Shown: one piece after another, positions 7,839 through 15,830 of the stretch
Position numbering within the stretch: position 1 is the stretch's first letter
How the letters are laid out: each line of letters starts with the position of its first letter
Origin: an uncultured Lachnospiraceae bacterium
Lineage (GTDB): Bacteria > Bacillota > Clostridia > Lachnospirales > Lachnospiraceae
DNA: 24,992 bases
NCBI GenBank assembly: GCA_910583815.1
Contig: CAJTZB010000014.1
Coordinates: 1 to 24,992 of the forward strand
Direction: 5' to 3'
Translations under genes and position numbers: made by a program
The notes under the pieces: generated by a model
Databases searched by the model: none
What the model was told of the DNA's origin: nothing
Seen by the model: the letters and a program-made list of their open reading frames with translations, nothing else

Positions 7839-8999
7839 ATGAAAATTGCATGTGATGTACAGCTACTGATGGAGCAAAAAAAGACCGGAATCGGGAAGAT
7901 GACGGAGTATATGCTAGAGAGTTTGGCCAGACATTCAGAAGATGAAATTTATCTGAATTATTTTAAGCCGCGAAAGAAGAATGGCTGTTCTGCAGATGTC
8001 CAAAAATTCAGAAGATATTCTAATGTCCATGTGAATTGCTGCCAATGGTTTTATCATTTTATTTATCGGCGGGTGAAAAAAATCTTCCCGCTTCCATACA
8101 GTATGTTTTTTGTGAGGAAATGTGATGTGACACAGTTTTTTAATTACTCCGTTCCGTTTGGAGTAGCAGGTAAGAAGGCTGTTTATGTATATGATATGGC
8201 TTATAGGGCCTATCCAGAGACAATTCAGAAAGAAACGCTGCAAATGTTGCAGGAAGAGTTAGAGAAAGCGTGCAGGCGTGCAGACAGAGTTATAACAATT
8301 TCTGAGTTCAGCAAACAGGAAATTATAAAGTATCTGGGAATAGAAGAGAAGAAAATTGCAGTAGTTCCCTGTGCTGTAGATAGAGAAGTCTTTCATCCGG
8401 ATTATGACAGTGCAGAAATTAGGCGTGTTGCTGACAAATATGGGATAGAGGGAAGCTATATATTGTATCTTGGGACTTTGGAACCAAGAAAAAATATAAC
8501 GCGGTTAATAGAAGCGTATAAATTGTTGCAGGAAAGAACAGCAGAGAAGCCTAAGTTAGTTATTGCAGGGAAGAAAGGCTGGAGCTTTGATAATATTTTT
8601 GAACTGGTACAGCGCTATCAGTTAAAGGAAGAAGTTATTTTTACGGGATATGTGCCGGATGAGGAGATTCCTTATTTGCTGTCAGGTGCACTGTGCTTTG
8701 TATTCCCTTCTTTATATGAAGGGTTTGGAATGCCCCCTTTAGAAGCAATGGCGTGCGGAGTGCCAGTAATATCCTCAAATGCAGCATCTATTCCGGAAGT
8801 GGTAGGAGATGCAGGGATACTTGTTCACCCAAAAGAAACGGAGGAACTATATCAAGCAATGTTTGATATAGTTACGGATGATGAGAAACGCAATAGACTA
8901 ATAGAAAAAGGATTAAAAAGAAGCAGACAGTTTTCATGGGAAGCTTCCGCAATTAAATTACGCAAGGTATATCAGGAAATGGCAGGAGAGAAGAGATGA
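7839..8999 (+). CDS. GT4 glycosyltransferase, MtfB-like (second of a tandem pair)
   Basis: This 386-residue protein is a clear paralogue of the gene just upstream and is collinear along its whole length. Shared blocks are the N-terminal TGIG region, DMAYRAYPETI, ITISEFSKQEIIKYLGIEEKKI, YLGTLEPRKNITRLIEAY and PSLYEGFGMPPLEAMACGVPVISS, with the EX7E glutamates at 294 and 302. The pair looks like a duplication followed by divergence, as expected if the two enzymes make different linkages in the same repeat unit. The stop overlaps the next start as ATGA, so translation is coupled. The acceptor-binding half is less conserved between the two copies than the donor half, which suggests a shared donor and different acceptors. 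Confidence 0.88.
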   Translation: MKIACDVQLLMEQKKTGIGKMTEYMLESLARHSEDEIYLNYFKPRKKNGCSADVQKFRRYSNVHVNCCQWFYHFIYRRVKKIFPLPYSMFFVRKCDVTQFFNYSVPFGVAGKKAVYVYDMAYRAYPETIQKETLQMLQEELEKACRRADRVITISEFSKQEIIKYLGIEEKKIAVVPCAVDREVFHPDYDSAEIRRVADKYGIEGSYILYLGTLEPRKNITRLIEAYKLLQERTAEKPKLVIAGKKGWSFDNIFELVQRYQLKEEVIFTGYVPDEEIPYLLSGALCFVFPSLYEGFGMPPLEAMACGVPVISSNAASIPEVVGDAGILVHPKETEELYQAMFDIVTDDEKRNRLIEKGLKRSRQFSWEASAIKLRKVYQEMAGEKR

Positions 9000-9454
9000 G
9001 GAAAAGAGTAGTTGCATATGTAGCAGGCATGCTTTTTTTTCTATATACAGTTTCCCTTTTTTTAATCAGCAGAAATCAAAATCCGTATCATGTAAAGATG
9101 GAATCAACAGAAGCATTTTGCTATGTCAATCGTGCTGAGGCCGGAAATTTACATGAGACATCTATTGTGATAACCAACCATTCCAACAGGACGCTGTCTT
9201 CGCAGTTAAATATTAACCTGAGCTATCACTTGTACCGGATTGTGGGAGATACACAGGAATTAGTCAGCATTGAAAATATACGTACAACGATACCAAATAT
9301 TTATCCAAGAGATAGTAAAGAAGTACGGCTGCAGTTTGAAGTTCCGATAGAGAATGGAACCTATATTCTTTATGCAGATTTGATTGAGGAAAATGTGGTA
9401 TGGTATTCGGAACGAGGGATGCGGACACCGTACATTACCATTGAGGTACATTGA
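8996..9454 (+). CDS. Small membrane-anchored beta-sandwich protein of a glycan export operon
   Basis: The 152-residue product has one hydrophobic N-terminal segment (about residues 4-24) after two basic residues, with the rest outside the membrane. The remainder looks like an all-beta immunoglobulin-like domain: alternating strands such as TSIVITNHSNRTL, a KEVRLQFEVP strand, and a last segment GTYILYADLIEENVVWYSERGM followed by TPYITIEV, shortened here. This closing pattern (G-x-Y-x-L...DL..E...W(Y/F)SERG) resembles beta-sandwich domains attached to polysaccharide-biosynthesis and Wzt-like proteins. The gene overlaps its upstream neighbour by four bases and lies directly before the permease gene. 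I do not know its function; a role in recognising or guiding the exported glycan is inference. A plain membrane-anchored hypothetical protein is the alternative. Confidence 0.7.
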   Translation: MRKRVVAYVAGMLFFLYTVSLFLISRNQNPYHVKMESTEAFCYVNRAEAGNLHETSIVITNHSNRTLSSQLNINLSYHLYRIVGDTQELVSIENIRTTIPNIYPRDSKEVRLQFEVPIENGTYILYADLIEENVVWYSERGMRTPYITIEVH

Positions 9455-9456
9455 TT

Positions 9457-10233
9457 ATGAAATTGATAAAAGAATTATATCATTACCGTGAAATGATGAA
9501 CAGCCTTATACGTAGAGATTTAAGAGGAAGATACAAAGGCTCTGTTTTGGGATTTCTGTGGACTTTTTTAAATCCGCTGCTGCAGCTAGGCGTCTATACT
9601 TTGGTATTTTCCGTGATTATGCGGAACGGAATCAGCGATTATTATATGTTCCTGTTTGTAGCATTGGTGCCGTGGATGTTTTTCAGTACAGTGCTTACAG
9701 GGGGTGCTGCCTGTATATTAAACCAAAAGAATATGGTGCAGAAAATCTATTTTCCGCGGCAGGTATTGCCGATTGCCTTCGTTACTTCACAATTTATAAA
9801 TATGCTGTTCAGCTTTCTGATTATTTTTTTTGTGCTGCTTATTTCGGGAAAGGGGTTTAATTTTATTGCTTTATATTACCTGCCATTTATTATGGTTGTA
9901 GAGTATACGCTTGCTCTTGGCATTACAATGATGATGTCAGCCATAACCGTGTATTTAAGAGATATGGAATATATTTTGGGAATTGTGGCAATGGCATGGC
10001 AGTTCCTTTCGCCGGTGATATATTCCATTGAGCAGGTTCCGGAGGAACTGAGGGGGATTTTTATGGCAAATCCTATGGCATCCATACTCACAGCATATAG
10101 GGATGTTTTGTATTATAAACAGATTCCGGAAATAGGGACATTGTCAAATGCGTTTTTTATGAGCATGGTTTTGGTTTTGCTTGGATGGTATGTATTTGCC
10201 AAGCTTTCAAAACGTTTTGCGGAGGAACTGTAA
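9457..10233 (+). CDS. wzm: Polysaccharide ABC exporter permease (Wzm/TagG type)
   Basis: The product is about 258 residues with six hydrophobic segments, typical of ABC-2-type polysaccharide permeases. The N-terminal amphipathic signature YHYREMMNSLIRRDLRGRYKGS is followed by LGFLWTFLNPLLQLGVYTLVF (first membrane segment, abbreviated), as in Wzm, KpsM and TagG. Later segments include WMFFSTVLTGG and a loop with YFPRQVLPIAF. ATG 9457 is chosen; a TTG at 9451 is in frame and closer to the GAGG at 9443-9446, so the start is uncertain by two codons. It would form the channel through which the finished lipid-linked glycan crosses the membrane, with the adjacent ATPase. Confidence 0.93.
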   Translation: MKLIKELYHYREMMNSLIRRDLRGRYKGSVLGFLWTFLNPLLQLGVYTLVFSVIMRNGISDYYMFLFVALVPWMFFSTVLTGGAACILNQKNMVQKIYFPRQVLPIAFVTSQFINMLFSFLIIFFVLLISGKGFNFIALYYLPFIMVVEYTLALGITMMMSAITVYLRDMEYILGIVAMAWQFLSPVIYSIEQVPEELRGIFMANPMASILTAYRDVLYYKQIPEIGTLSNAFFMSMVLVLLGWYVFAKLSKRFAEEL

Positions 10234-10234
10234 G

Positions 10235-10978
10235 ATGAATGAAGCAATTGTAGCAGACAGCGTCAAAAAATCATATCGTCTTTATATAGATAAAGGACAG
10301 ACATTAAAAGAAAAAGTGCTGTTTAAAAAACGAAGAAAGTATGAAGAACGAGAGGTACTGAAAGGGATTTCGTTTGCTGTAGCGAAAGGAGAGGCTGTTG
10401 GACTCATTGGCGAAAATGGCTGTGGGAAAAGCACAACATTAAAGCTCCTTACCCGGATTTTGTATCCGGACAGTGGAAAAATTACAGTGCAGGGCAGAGT
10501 ATCAAGCCTGATTGAGTTAGGAGCAGGATTCCATCCGGACATGACCGGAAAAGAGAATATATATATCAATGCGTCTATTTTTGGTCTGTCTCGCAAGGAA
10601 ATAGATGAAAGGCTGCAGGAAATCATTGATTTTTCAGAACTTGGAGAATATATCAACAATCCGGTACGGACATATTCTTCCGGGATGTATATGCGTCTTG
10701 CATTTTCAGTTGCCGTAAATGTAAGTGCAGATGTATTGCTGATAGATGAGATACTTGGCGTAGGCGATATTTATTTTCAGGAGAAGTGTTTTCAAAAAAT
10801 CCAAAGCATTAAAGAAACAGGGACTACGATTGTAATTGTTTCTCATTCGCTTTCTCAGATTGAATCAATATGTGAAAGGAGCATTTGGATTAGTGAAGGA
10901 CTGATTCGGATGCAGGGAGAACCAAGTGATGTACACAAAAATTATATAGAGTATATGAGAGAAAAGCATGAAATGTAA
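10235..10978 (+). CDS. wzt: Polysaccharide ABC exporter ATPase (Wzt/TagH type, short form)
   Basis: The product is about 247 residues. Visible motifs are Walker A (GENGCGKST), a Q-loop-like region near SLIELGAGFHPDMTGKENI (a segment typical of Wzt/TagH proteins), the signature YSSGMYMRLAF, Walker B (VLLIDEILGVGD) and the H-loop (SHSL). The protein stops soon after the nucleotide-binding domain and has no C-terminal carbohydrate-binding domain, unlike Wzt of E. coli O9a. The start at 10235 is one base after the permease stop, with GGAGG at 10221-10225. The frame is open further upstream inside the permease gene, but that extension has no family similarity. It powers export together with the permease. 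Confidence 0.93.
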   Translation: MNEAIVADSVKKSYRLYIDKGQTLKEKVLFKKRRKYEEREVLKGISFAVAKGEAVGLIGENGCGKSTTLKLLTRILYPDSGKITVQGRVSSLIELGAGFHPDMTGKENIYINASIFGLSRKEIDERLQEIIDFSELGEYINNPVRTYSSGMYMRLAFSVAVNVSADVLLIDEILGVGDIYFQEKCFQKIQSIKETGTTIVIVSHSLSQIESICERSIWISEGLIRMQGEPSDVHKNYIEYMREKHEM

Positions 10979-10995
10979 GGCGGAGGACAGAAAAG

Positions 10996-13812
10996 ATGGC
11001 ACTATGGATGGATATGACAAACAGCCTTAAAGTATGGCAGGGTGGAGTTGTTGGAATTGTACGTGCAGAGCTGGAAATAGCAAAGAATCTGAAAAGGATA
11101 TATCCTGAATTAAAGATTTGTGCAGATGAACCGGGAAAAGGAATAAAAGAGATACCGGAAGAAAAACTGGAATGGCTGTGGGATGCAGACAGTGTTGTTG
11201 ATGCATATTTAATCGCAATGGAGCGGACACATCTGATAAAAGAGGAAAGCAACAAAGAAACCGTAAAGGAAACGGAGCAGGATACGGAGATGCCAGCAGG
11301 TTTAAGGAATGCATATGCCTATTCTGACAGCCGTCTGCGCCGAATGGAGAGAGGTGCAAATCTGATAAAAGAGCAAACTCCTAAATTATTGCGTCCGTTT
11401 GGGTATCTATTGTTTGGGCTGGCTTATATTCCGGTGAAGGGATATTCTTCGGCACGAGTTTTTCTTAGAAACAGAAAGGAAAAGAAAATTCAGCCAAAGG
11501 CAGCTTCTGGTGCGGCAGTGGAGAAAGAGGAGTTTTATCATCCGTTTCAAGAGGGAGATACTGCTTTTAGCGTAGGCTGGTATACAAGCAATAAAGAAGA
11601 ACAGTTTTCAAAGGTCAAAGCCGAATTGAGTAATTTCTATTTGGTCTATTTGGTGTATGACCTTATTATCATCAAGGAAGGAACAACACAGTTTTATCCG
11701 GAACGAGAAGAATTTCGCAGATATTTTGAATGGATCACAAATAACTGTGATATGGTTTTATATGGAGGGAAAACAGCGCAGACTGATGCAGAAAATTATC
11801 AGAGGAAGAAAGGGCTTAGAGTACCACAAGGGGATTATATTAAGTTTGGTGCAGATGTAAGAGAGCAGCACAGCAAGCTGAGTGCAACAGAAGTATTGAA
11901 AAAGTTTGATATTCAAAAACCATATATTTTAACGGTTGGTTCGATTGAACCAAGAAAAAACCATGAGGTTTTATATAAGGCATACTCTGTTTTAGCAAGT
12001 GAAAAAAGATTAGAGGGGATGCCGGAGATTATTATTGTTGGAGGAGAATACCGCTGCGAAAACTTTAGGGATGCAGTACGCTTAGACCCTAAGATAAAAG
12101 GAAAAATTAAAATTTTGCATCCTAATGATGAAGAACTGGATGTTTTATATCAGAACTGCCTTTTTGTGGTTCTTCCGACTTTATATGAGGGATGGAGCCT
12201 CACGCTTCCGGAAGCTTTGGGATATGGAAAGCTTTGTTTGGCTTCGGATGTTCCTCCATTGCGAGAAGTAGGGGAGAATTTTGTGGAATATGTGGATGCA
12301 TTGAACCCGGTAGCGTGGGCGGAAGTAATATGCAAATATGCAGGTGACAGAGAATTAATCAGGCAGAAAGAAGAATTGATTAAAAGAGAATGGAAAAAGG
12401 TAACATGGAGTGACTCTGCAAATAAGATTTTGGATGCGCTTAAGAACTTGGACAGAAGTGACAGAAAAGGGACGCTGTATTATGACCTTTCGTTAGTGTG
12501 GAGTCTGAGCTTTTCAGGCGCCCATGTCAGCGGCATTTTAAGGACAACACTTATTTTGGCAAGATATTTGGCACATATATTTCCACAGATGCATTTTTTT
12601 GCACTTAGTACAGTCCGAGGTTATATTGAAATTAACCGGAAGATGATTGCAGATATTTTGGGCGTACAGAATATAGAAGAATCGTTTGAACATGTGCGGT
12701 ATGCTTTGATGAATGCCCAAGGGAACAGGGAAACAGATTCGGACAAAGCTAAGATGGGTGCAGAGATTAAGGAAGCAGCATGGCTTATGTGCAGTATATT
12801 GCCACAGAAGATGCAAAAAAGTATTCTGAAAAAAAGATATGGCGGGAATTCTCCGACAGAAGAAAAAGGCTGGCTGGAAGTGCCTTTTCATAAGAATGAT
12901 ATGATTTTCTCGGCGGGAACAGGATATGATATAAAGATATATGATGAGCTGCTGCGGGTGAAAGAGGAAATAGGTTTTCGGTTTGTACAGCTGATTTATG
13001 ACTTTACACCAGTGTTGTTGCCGCAGGTTCACCGCAAAGAAACGATAGAATACTACCTGCCTTTCTTAGAATATAGCAGCAAACTTTCGGATGTTGTTTT
13101 TTATGGCGGAGAAACAGCAATGAGAGACGGAATTGCATATCAGAAAGAAAATAATCTTCCAGTGCGGGAAGGGAGAGCAATACGTTTTGGAAGCAATATC
13201 GTAGCAGCAAAGAAAGAAAATAAGCAGGCAGATAAAGATATATTAAAGGGTCTTGGAGTTACTGGTGCATTCATTATTGCAGTAGGCTCTATTGAAGTAC
13301 GCAAAAACCATGAAACGCTTTATCAGGCATATTTAAGAATGATGGAAACAGAAGAGGAGCTGCCGCAGCTGATATTTGTAGGCTATCCTGGCTGGAAAAC
13401 AGAAGAGCTTATCAGGACCATATGCAGTGATGAGAGAATATGGGATAAAATACTGATTCGCACGCCTTCTGATGAGCAATTGGACGTTTTATACCGCCAT
13501 TGTATGTTTACTGTGCTAGCCAGCCATTATGAAGGATGGAGCCTCACTTTACCAGAGAGCTTAAATTACGGAAAGTTTTGTATTGCCTCAAAGGTTGAGC
13601 CGCTGATGGAAATTGGTAAAGATTTTATTGATTATGTGCAGCCTTGGGATGTTGCAGGCTGGGCAGAAAAGATACTTTACTATTTTTCTCATCCAGAGGT
13701 GCTGAAGGAGCGGGAAGCATATATTGAAAAGGAATGGCATGCCGTTTCATGGGAAGAATGTGCAGAGCAGGTTGCAAAAGAGCTAAGGAATCTGGGGGAT
13801 GAAGAGAGTTGA
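10996..13812 (+). CDS. Two-module GT4 glycosyltransferase (938 residues)
   Basis: The protein is an internal duplication of a GT4 module. Module 1 (about 1-490) has GSIEPRKNHEVLYKAYSVL, and YEGWSLTLPEALGYGK with EX7E glutamates 398 and 406. Module 2 (about 493-938) has GSIEVRKNHETLYQAY, and YEGWSLTLPESLNYGK with glutamates 846 and 854. The module starts also match (WMDMTNSLKVWQGGVVGIVR and YYDLSLVWSLSFSGAHVSGILR, with similar spacing). Both modules keep the catalytic pattern, so both may be active. Two-module GT4 enzymes such as WbdA of E. coli O8/O9 make two different mannose linkages in one polypeptide; a polymerase of that kind is a reasonable inference here. GGAGG at 10982-10986 supports the start. 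The stop overlaps the next gene by four bases. Confidence 0.9.
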   Translation: MALWMDMTNSLKVWQGGVVGIVRAELEIAKNLKRIYPELKICADEPGKGIKEIPEEKLEWLWDADSVVDAYLIAMERTHLIKEESNKETVKETEQDTEMPAGLRNAYAYSDSRLRRMERGANLIKEQTPKLLRPFGYLLFGLAYIPVKGYSSARVFLRNRKEKKIQPKAASGAAVEKEEFYHPFQEGDTAFSVGWYTSNKEEQFSKVKAELSNFYLVYLVYDLIIIKEGTTQFYPEREEFRRYFEWITNNCDMVLYGGKTAQTDAENYQRKKGLRVPQGDYIKFGADVREQHSKLSATEVLKKFDIQKPYILTVGSIEPRKNHEVLYKAYSVLASEKRLEGMPEIIIVGGEYRCENFRDAVRLDPKIKGKIKILHPNDEELDVLYQNCLFVVLPTLYEGWSLTLPEALGYGKLCLASDVPPLREVGENFVEYVDALNPVAWAEVICKYAGDRELIRQKEELIKREWKKVTWSDSANKILDALKNLDRSDRKGTLYYDLSLVWSLSFSGAHVSGILRTTLILARYLAHIFPQMHFFALSTVRGYIEINRKMIADILGVQNIEESFEHVRYALMNAQGNRETDSDKAKMGAEIKEAAWLMCSILPQKMQKSILKKRYGGNSPTEEKGWLEVPFHKNDMIFSAGTGYDIKIYDELLRVKEEIGFRFVQLIYDFTPVLLPQVHRKETIEYYLPFLEYSSKLSDVVFYGGETAMRDGIAYQKENNLPVREGRAIRFGSNIVAAKKENKQADKDILKGLGVTGAFIIAVGSIEVRKNHETLYQAYLRMMETEEELPQLIFVGYPGWKTEELIRTICSDERIWDKILIRTPSDEQLDVLYRHCMFTVLASHYEGWSLTLPESLNYGKFCIASKVEPLMEIGKDFIDYVQPWDVAGWAEKILYYFSHPEVLKEREAYIEKEWHAVSWEECAEQVAKELRNLGDEES

Positions 13813-14876
13813 AGAAGAAAATAGAAGTGTTATCATCATTAAGGTTTTTTGCAATTATGGCAGTATATTTTCATCACTTTGATGCGTTTGGGCTATCTGC
13901 TGAACCTAAAATAGCAAGCATTCTTTTTGAAGGATTTATTGGGGTTACATTCTTTTTTATATTATCAGGTTTTGTGGTTGCATATGCGTATGAAGAGCCA
14001 GTTATTCATGGAACCATAACACAGGGAAGGTTTTTGCTTCAAAGAATAGCCAGATTATGGCCGTTGCATATAATAAGTATGATTTTTGCTGCCATTGTAT
14101 ATCATAGCGAATTAATCTCCCTCAATGCGATTCCAACTTTCTTTATGTTCCAGAGTTTTATACCAAATGTGTTATATGCATTTAGTTATAATGGAGCAAG
14201 CTGGTGTTTGGCAAATCAGTTGTTTTTTTATTTATTATTTGTAAGAATTGCCTATTTAGACAATAAGAAATTAAGGAATCTGTTTTTGATTGGAATAGGA
14301 ATTGTTTCATTTTATGGATACTGGATTGGAATAGATTCTGAGTTGTCTAATTGGTTGTTTTATATTAATCCATTTTTCAGAAGTGTTGATTTTATTGCAG
14401 GGATGCTTGTATTTCGTATAAGCAAAAATGAAAGGTTTAAAAAGCTTATGGAGGACAGAAACATTGCCACGCTAATGGAAGTGCTTAGTGTCATTCTTCT
14501 TACAGTATGTGTGATAATAGGAGTGCGGCAGAAAGTAAGCTTGTTATGGCGTTGGGATCTGTTTTATCTATTCCCGCTTTGTCTGCTTCTGCTGGTATTT
14601 CAATACAGCAATGGTATTCTTACAAAAATTCTGTCATTTAAATTATTTGTCAAATTAGGAGATTGTTCATTTGCATTCTTCTTATTTCATCAAATCATTT
14701 TAGTGATTATTGCAAAGTATTGTGTGATAACAGATTATAGGTCAGCATTTATATATGGCTGTATTGCATTACCATTTATATGGGGAGGATGTATATTGAT
14801 TACAAAATTTGTAGAGAAGCCGATTGCCAAAGGAGTTATCTCTATATGTATGAAAATTAAGAAAAGTGTTTCATGA
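13809..14876 (+). CDS. Acyltransferase-3 family membrane O-acyltransferase
   Basis: This 355-residue polytopic protein has about ten hydrophobic segments. The start region VLSSLRFFAIMAVYFHHFD carries the Arg and the His pair expected near the N-terminus of OafA/YrhL-type acyltransferases, followed by FIGVTFFFILSGFVVAY and RIARLWPLHIISM. Such enzymes usually O-acetylate exported surface sugars. The TTG at 13809 is chosen because later ATG codons would remove the conserved N-terminus; it overlaps the preceding stop as TTGA, so translation is probably coupled. The gene is visibly more AT-rich than manC, gmd or the housekeeping genes, which may point to a separate acquisition. Substrate and acyl group cannot be determined. 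Confidence 0.88.
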   Translation: MKKKIEVLSSLRFFAIMAVYFHHFDAFGLSAEPKIASILFEGFIGVTFFFILSGFVVAYAYEEPVIHGTITQGRFLLQRIARLWPLHIISMIFAAIVYHSELISLNAIPTFFMFQSFIPNVLYAFSYNGASWCLANQLFFYLLFVRIAYLDNKKLRNLFLIGIGIVSFYGYWIGIDSELSNWLFYINPFFRSVDFIAGMLVFRISKNERFKKLMEDRNIATLMEVLSVILLTVCVIIGVRQKVSLLWRWDLFYLFPLCLLLLVFQYSNGILTKILSFKLFVKLGDCSFAFFLFHQIILVIIAKYCVITDYRSAFIYGCIALPFIWGGCILITKFVEKPIAKGVISICMKIKKSVS

Positions 14877-14908
14877 GATTGCTAATGGCAAATGAAAGGA
14901 GACAGCTG

Positions 14909-15817
14909 ATGAAAAAAGTATTTATTACAGGTGCAGATGGCTTTATTGGTCAGAATTTAATACGAGAACTCAGGCGCAGAAATGTAGATTATATGGGTGC
15001 TGTAATTAAGAAAACAAAGCTGTTGGAGGAGGACAAGCAGGTAGTCACGGATATTACGGACTATTCCAGTATAGAGAGCGTGCTGGATGGGTATCAGCCG
15101 GATGTGATTATCCATTTAGCGGCGATAGCATCGGTGACATTTGGAAATTTATCCGAACTGTACCGGGTTAATGTATGCGGTGCAGAAAATGTTCTTCTTG
15201 CAGCAAAAAAGGTGTGCAAAAAGGGTATTAGGATTATTATGATCAGTTCTGCCGGAGTATATGGAATACAGAAGGAAGAATACTTATCGGAGTGTCTTCC
15301 GTTTAATCCAGTGAATCACTATTCTTATACGAAAATGGTTCTTGAAGTGATTTGCAGGCAGTATAAAGAATACTTTGATGTCAAGATCGTCAGGCCATTT
15401 ACCATAGTTGGAAAAGAACAGAGTACGAGCTTTTTTGTATCAAAACTTGTTGAGAAATTTGCTAAAAAAGAGCCGGTACTTGAACTGGGAAATATAGAAT
15501 CGATCAGGGATTATACTGATGTAGAGTTGTGCGGATATACACTGGCCGAACTTGCGACAAGAGAACATGTAGAAGAAGAGGTTCTTAATATTTGCACAGG
15601 GATAGGAACAAAAGGGACTGAGGTAGTTGAAATCCTTAAGCGCCTGACTGGGTTTGAACCTCAAATAAACATATCGGATAAATATGTGAGAGATAATGAA
15701 ATCTGGAGATTAGTCGGAGATAACGCTTCTATTAAGAGATTTTTAAAATCGGACTATCAGTATAAAACGTTGGAAGAAATATTAAAAGAAATGCTAAATA
15801 GCTATAAAAATATGTAA
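14909..15817 (+). CDS. rmd: Probable GDP-6-deoxy-D-mannose reductase (Rmd-like SDR)
   Basis: The product is about 302 residues, an extended short-chain dehydrogenase. The NAD(P)-binding motif is TGADGFIGQNL near the N-terminus, SSAGVYG holds the catalytic serine and Y138-S-Y-T-K142 the Tyr and Lys. The C-terminal half fits Rmd well: RPFTIVGKEQ, a SFFVSKLVEKF helix, LELGNIESIRDYTDV and LNICTGIGTKGTEVVEIL. Rmd reduces GDP-4-keto-6-deoxy-D-mannose, the product of Gmd, to GDP-D-rhamnose. Gmd is encoded 13 bases downstream, which supports this over other epimerases. ATG 14909 has AGGAG seven bases upstream (14897-14901); the open frame from 14873 overlaps the preceding gene and lacks a site. Other 4-keto reductases, such as those making talose or fucose sugars, are possible but less likely. 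Confidence 0.77.
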   Translation: MKKVFITGADGFIGQNLIRELRRRNVDYMGAVIKKTKLLEEDKQVVTDITDYSSIESVLDGYQPDVIIHLAAIASVTFGNLSELYRVNVCGAENVLLAAKKVCKKGIRIIMISSAGVYGIQKEEYLSECLPFNPVNHYSYTKMVLEVICRQYKEYFDVKIVRPFTIVGKEQSTSFFVSKLVEKFAKKEPVLELGNIESIRDYTDVELCGYTLAELATREHVEEEVLNICTGIGTKGTEVVEILKRLTGFEPQINISDKYVRDNEIWRLVGDNASIKRFLKSDYQYKTLEEILKEMLNSYKNM

Positions 15818-15830
15818 AGGAGAAAAAATA

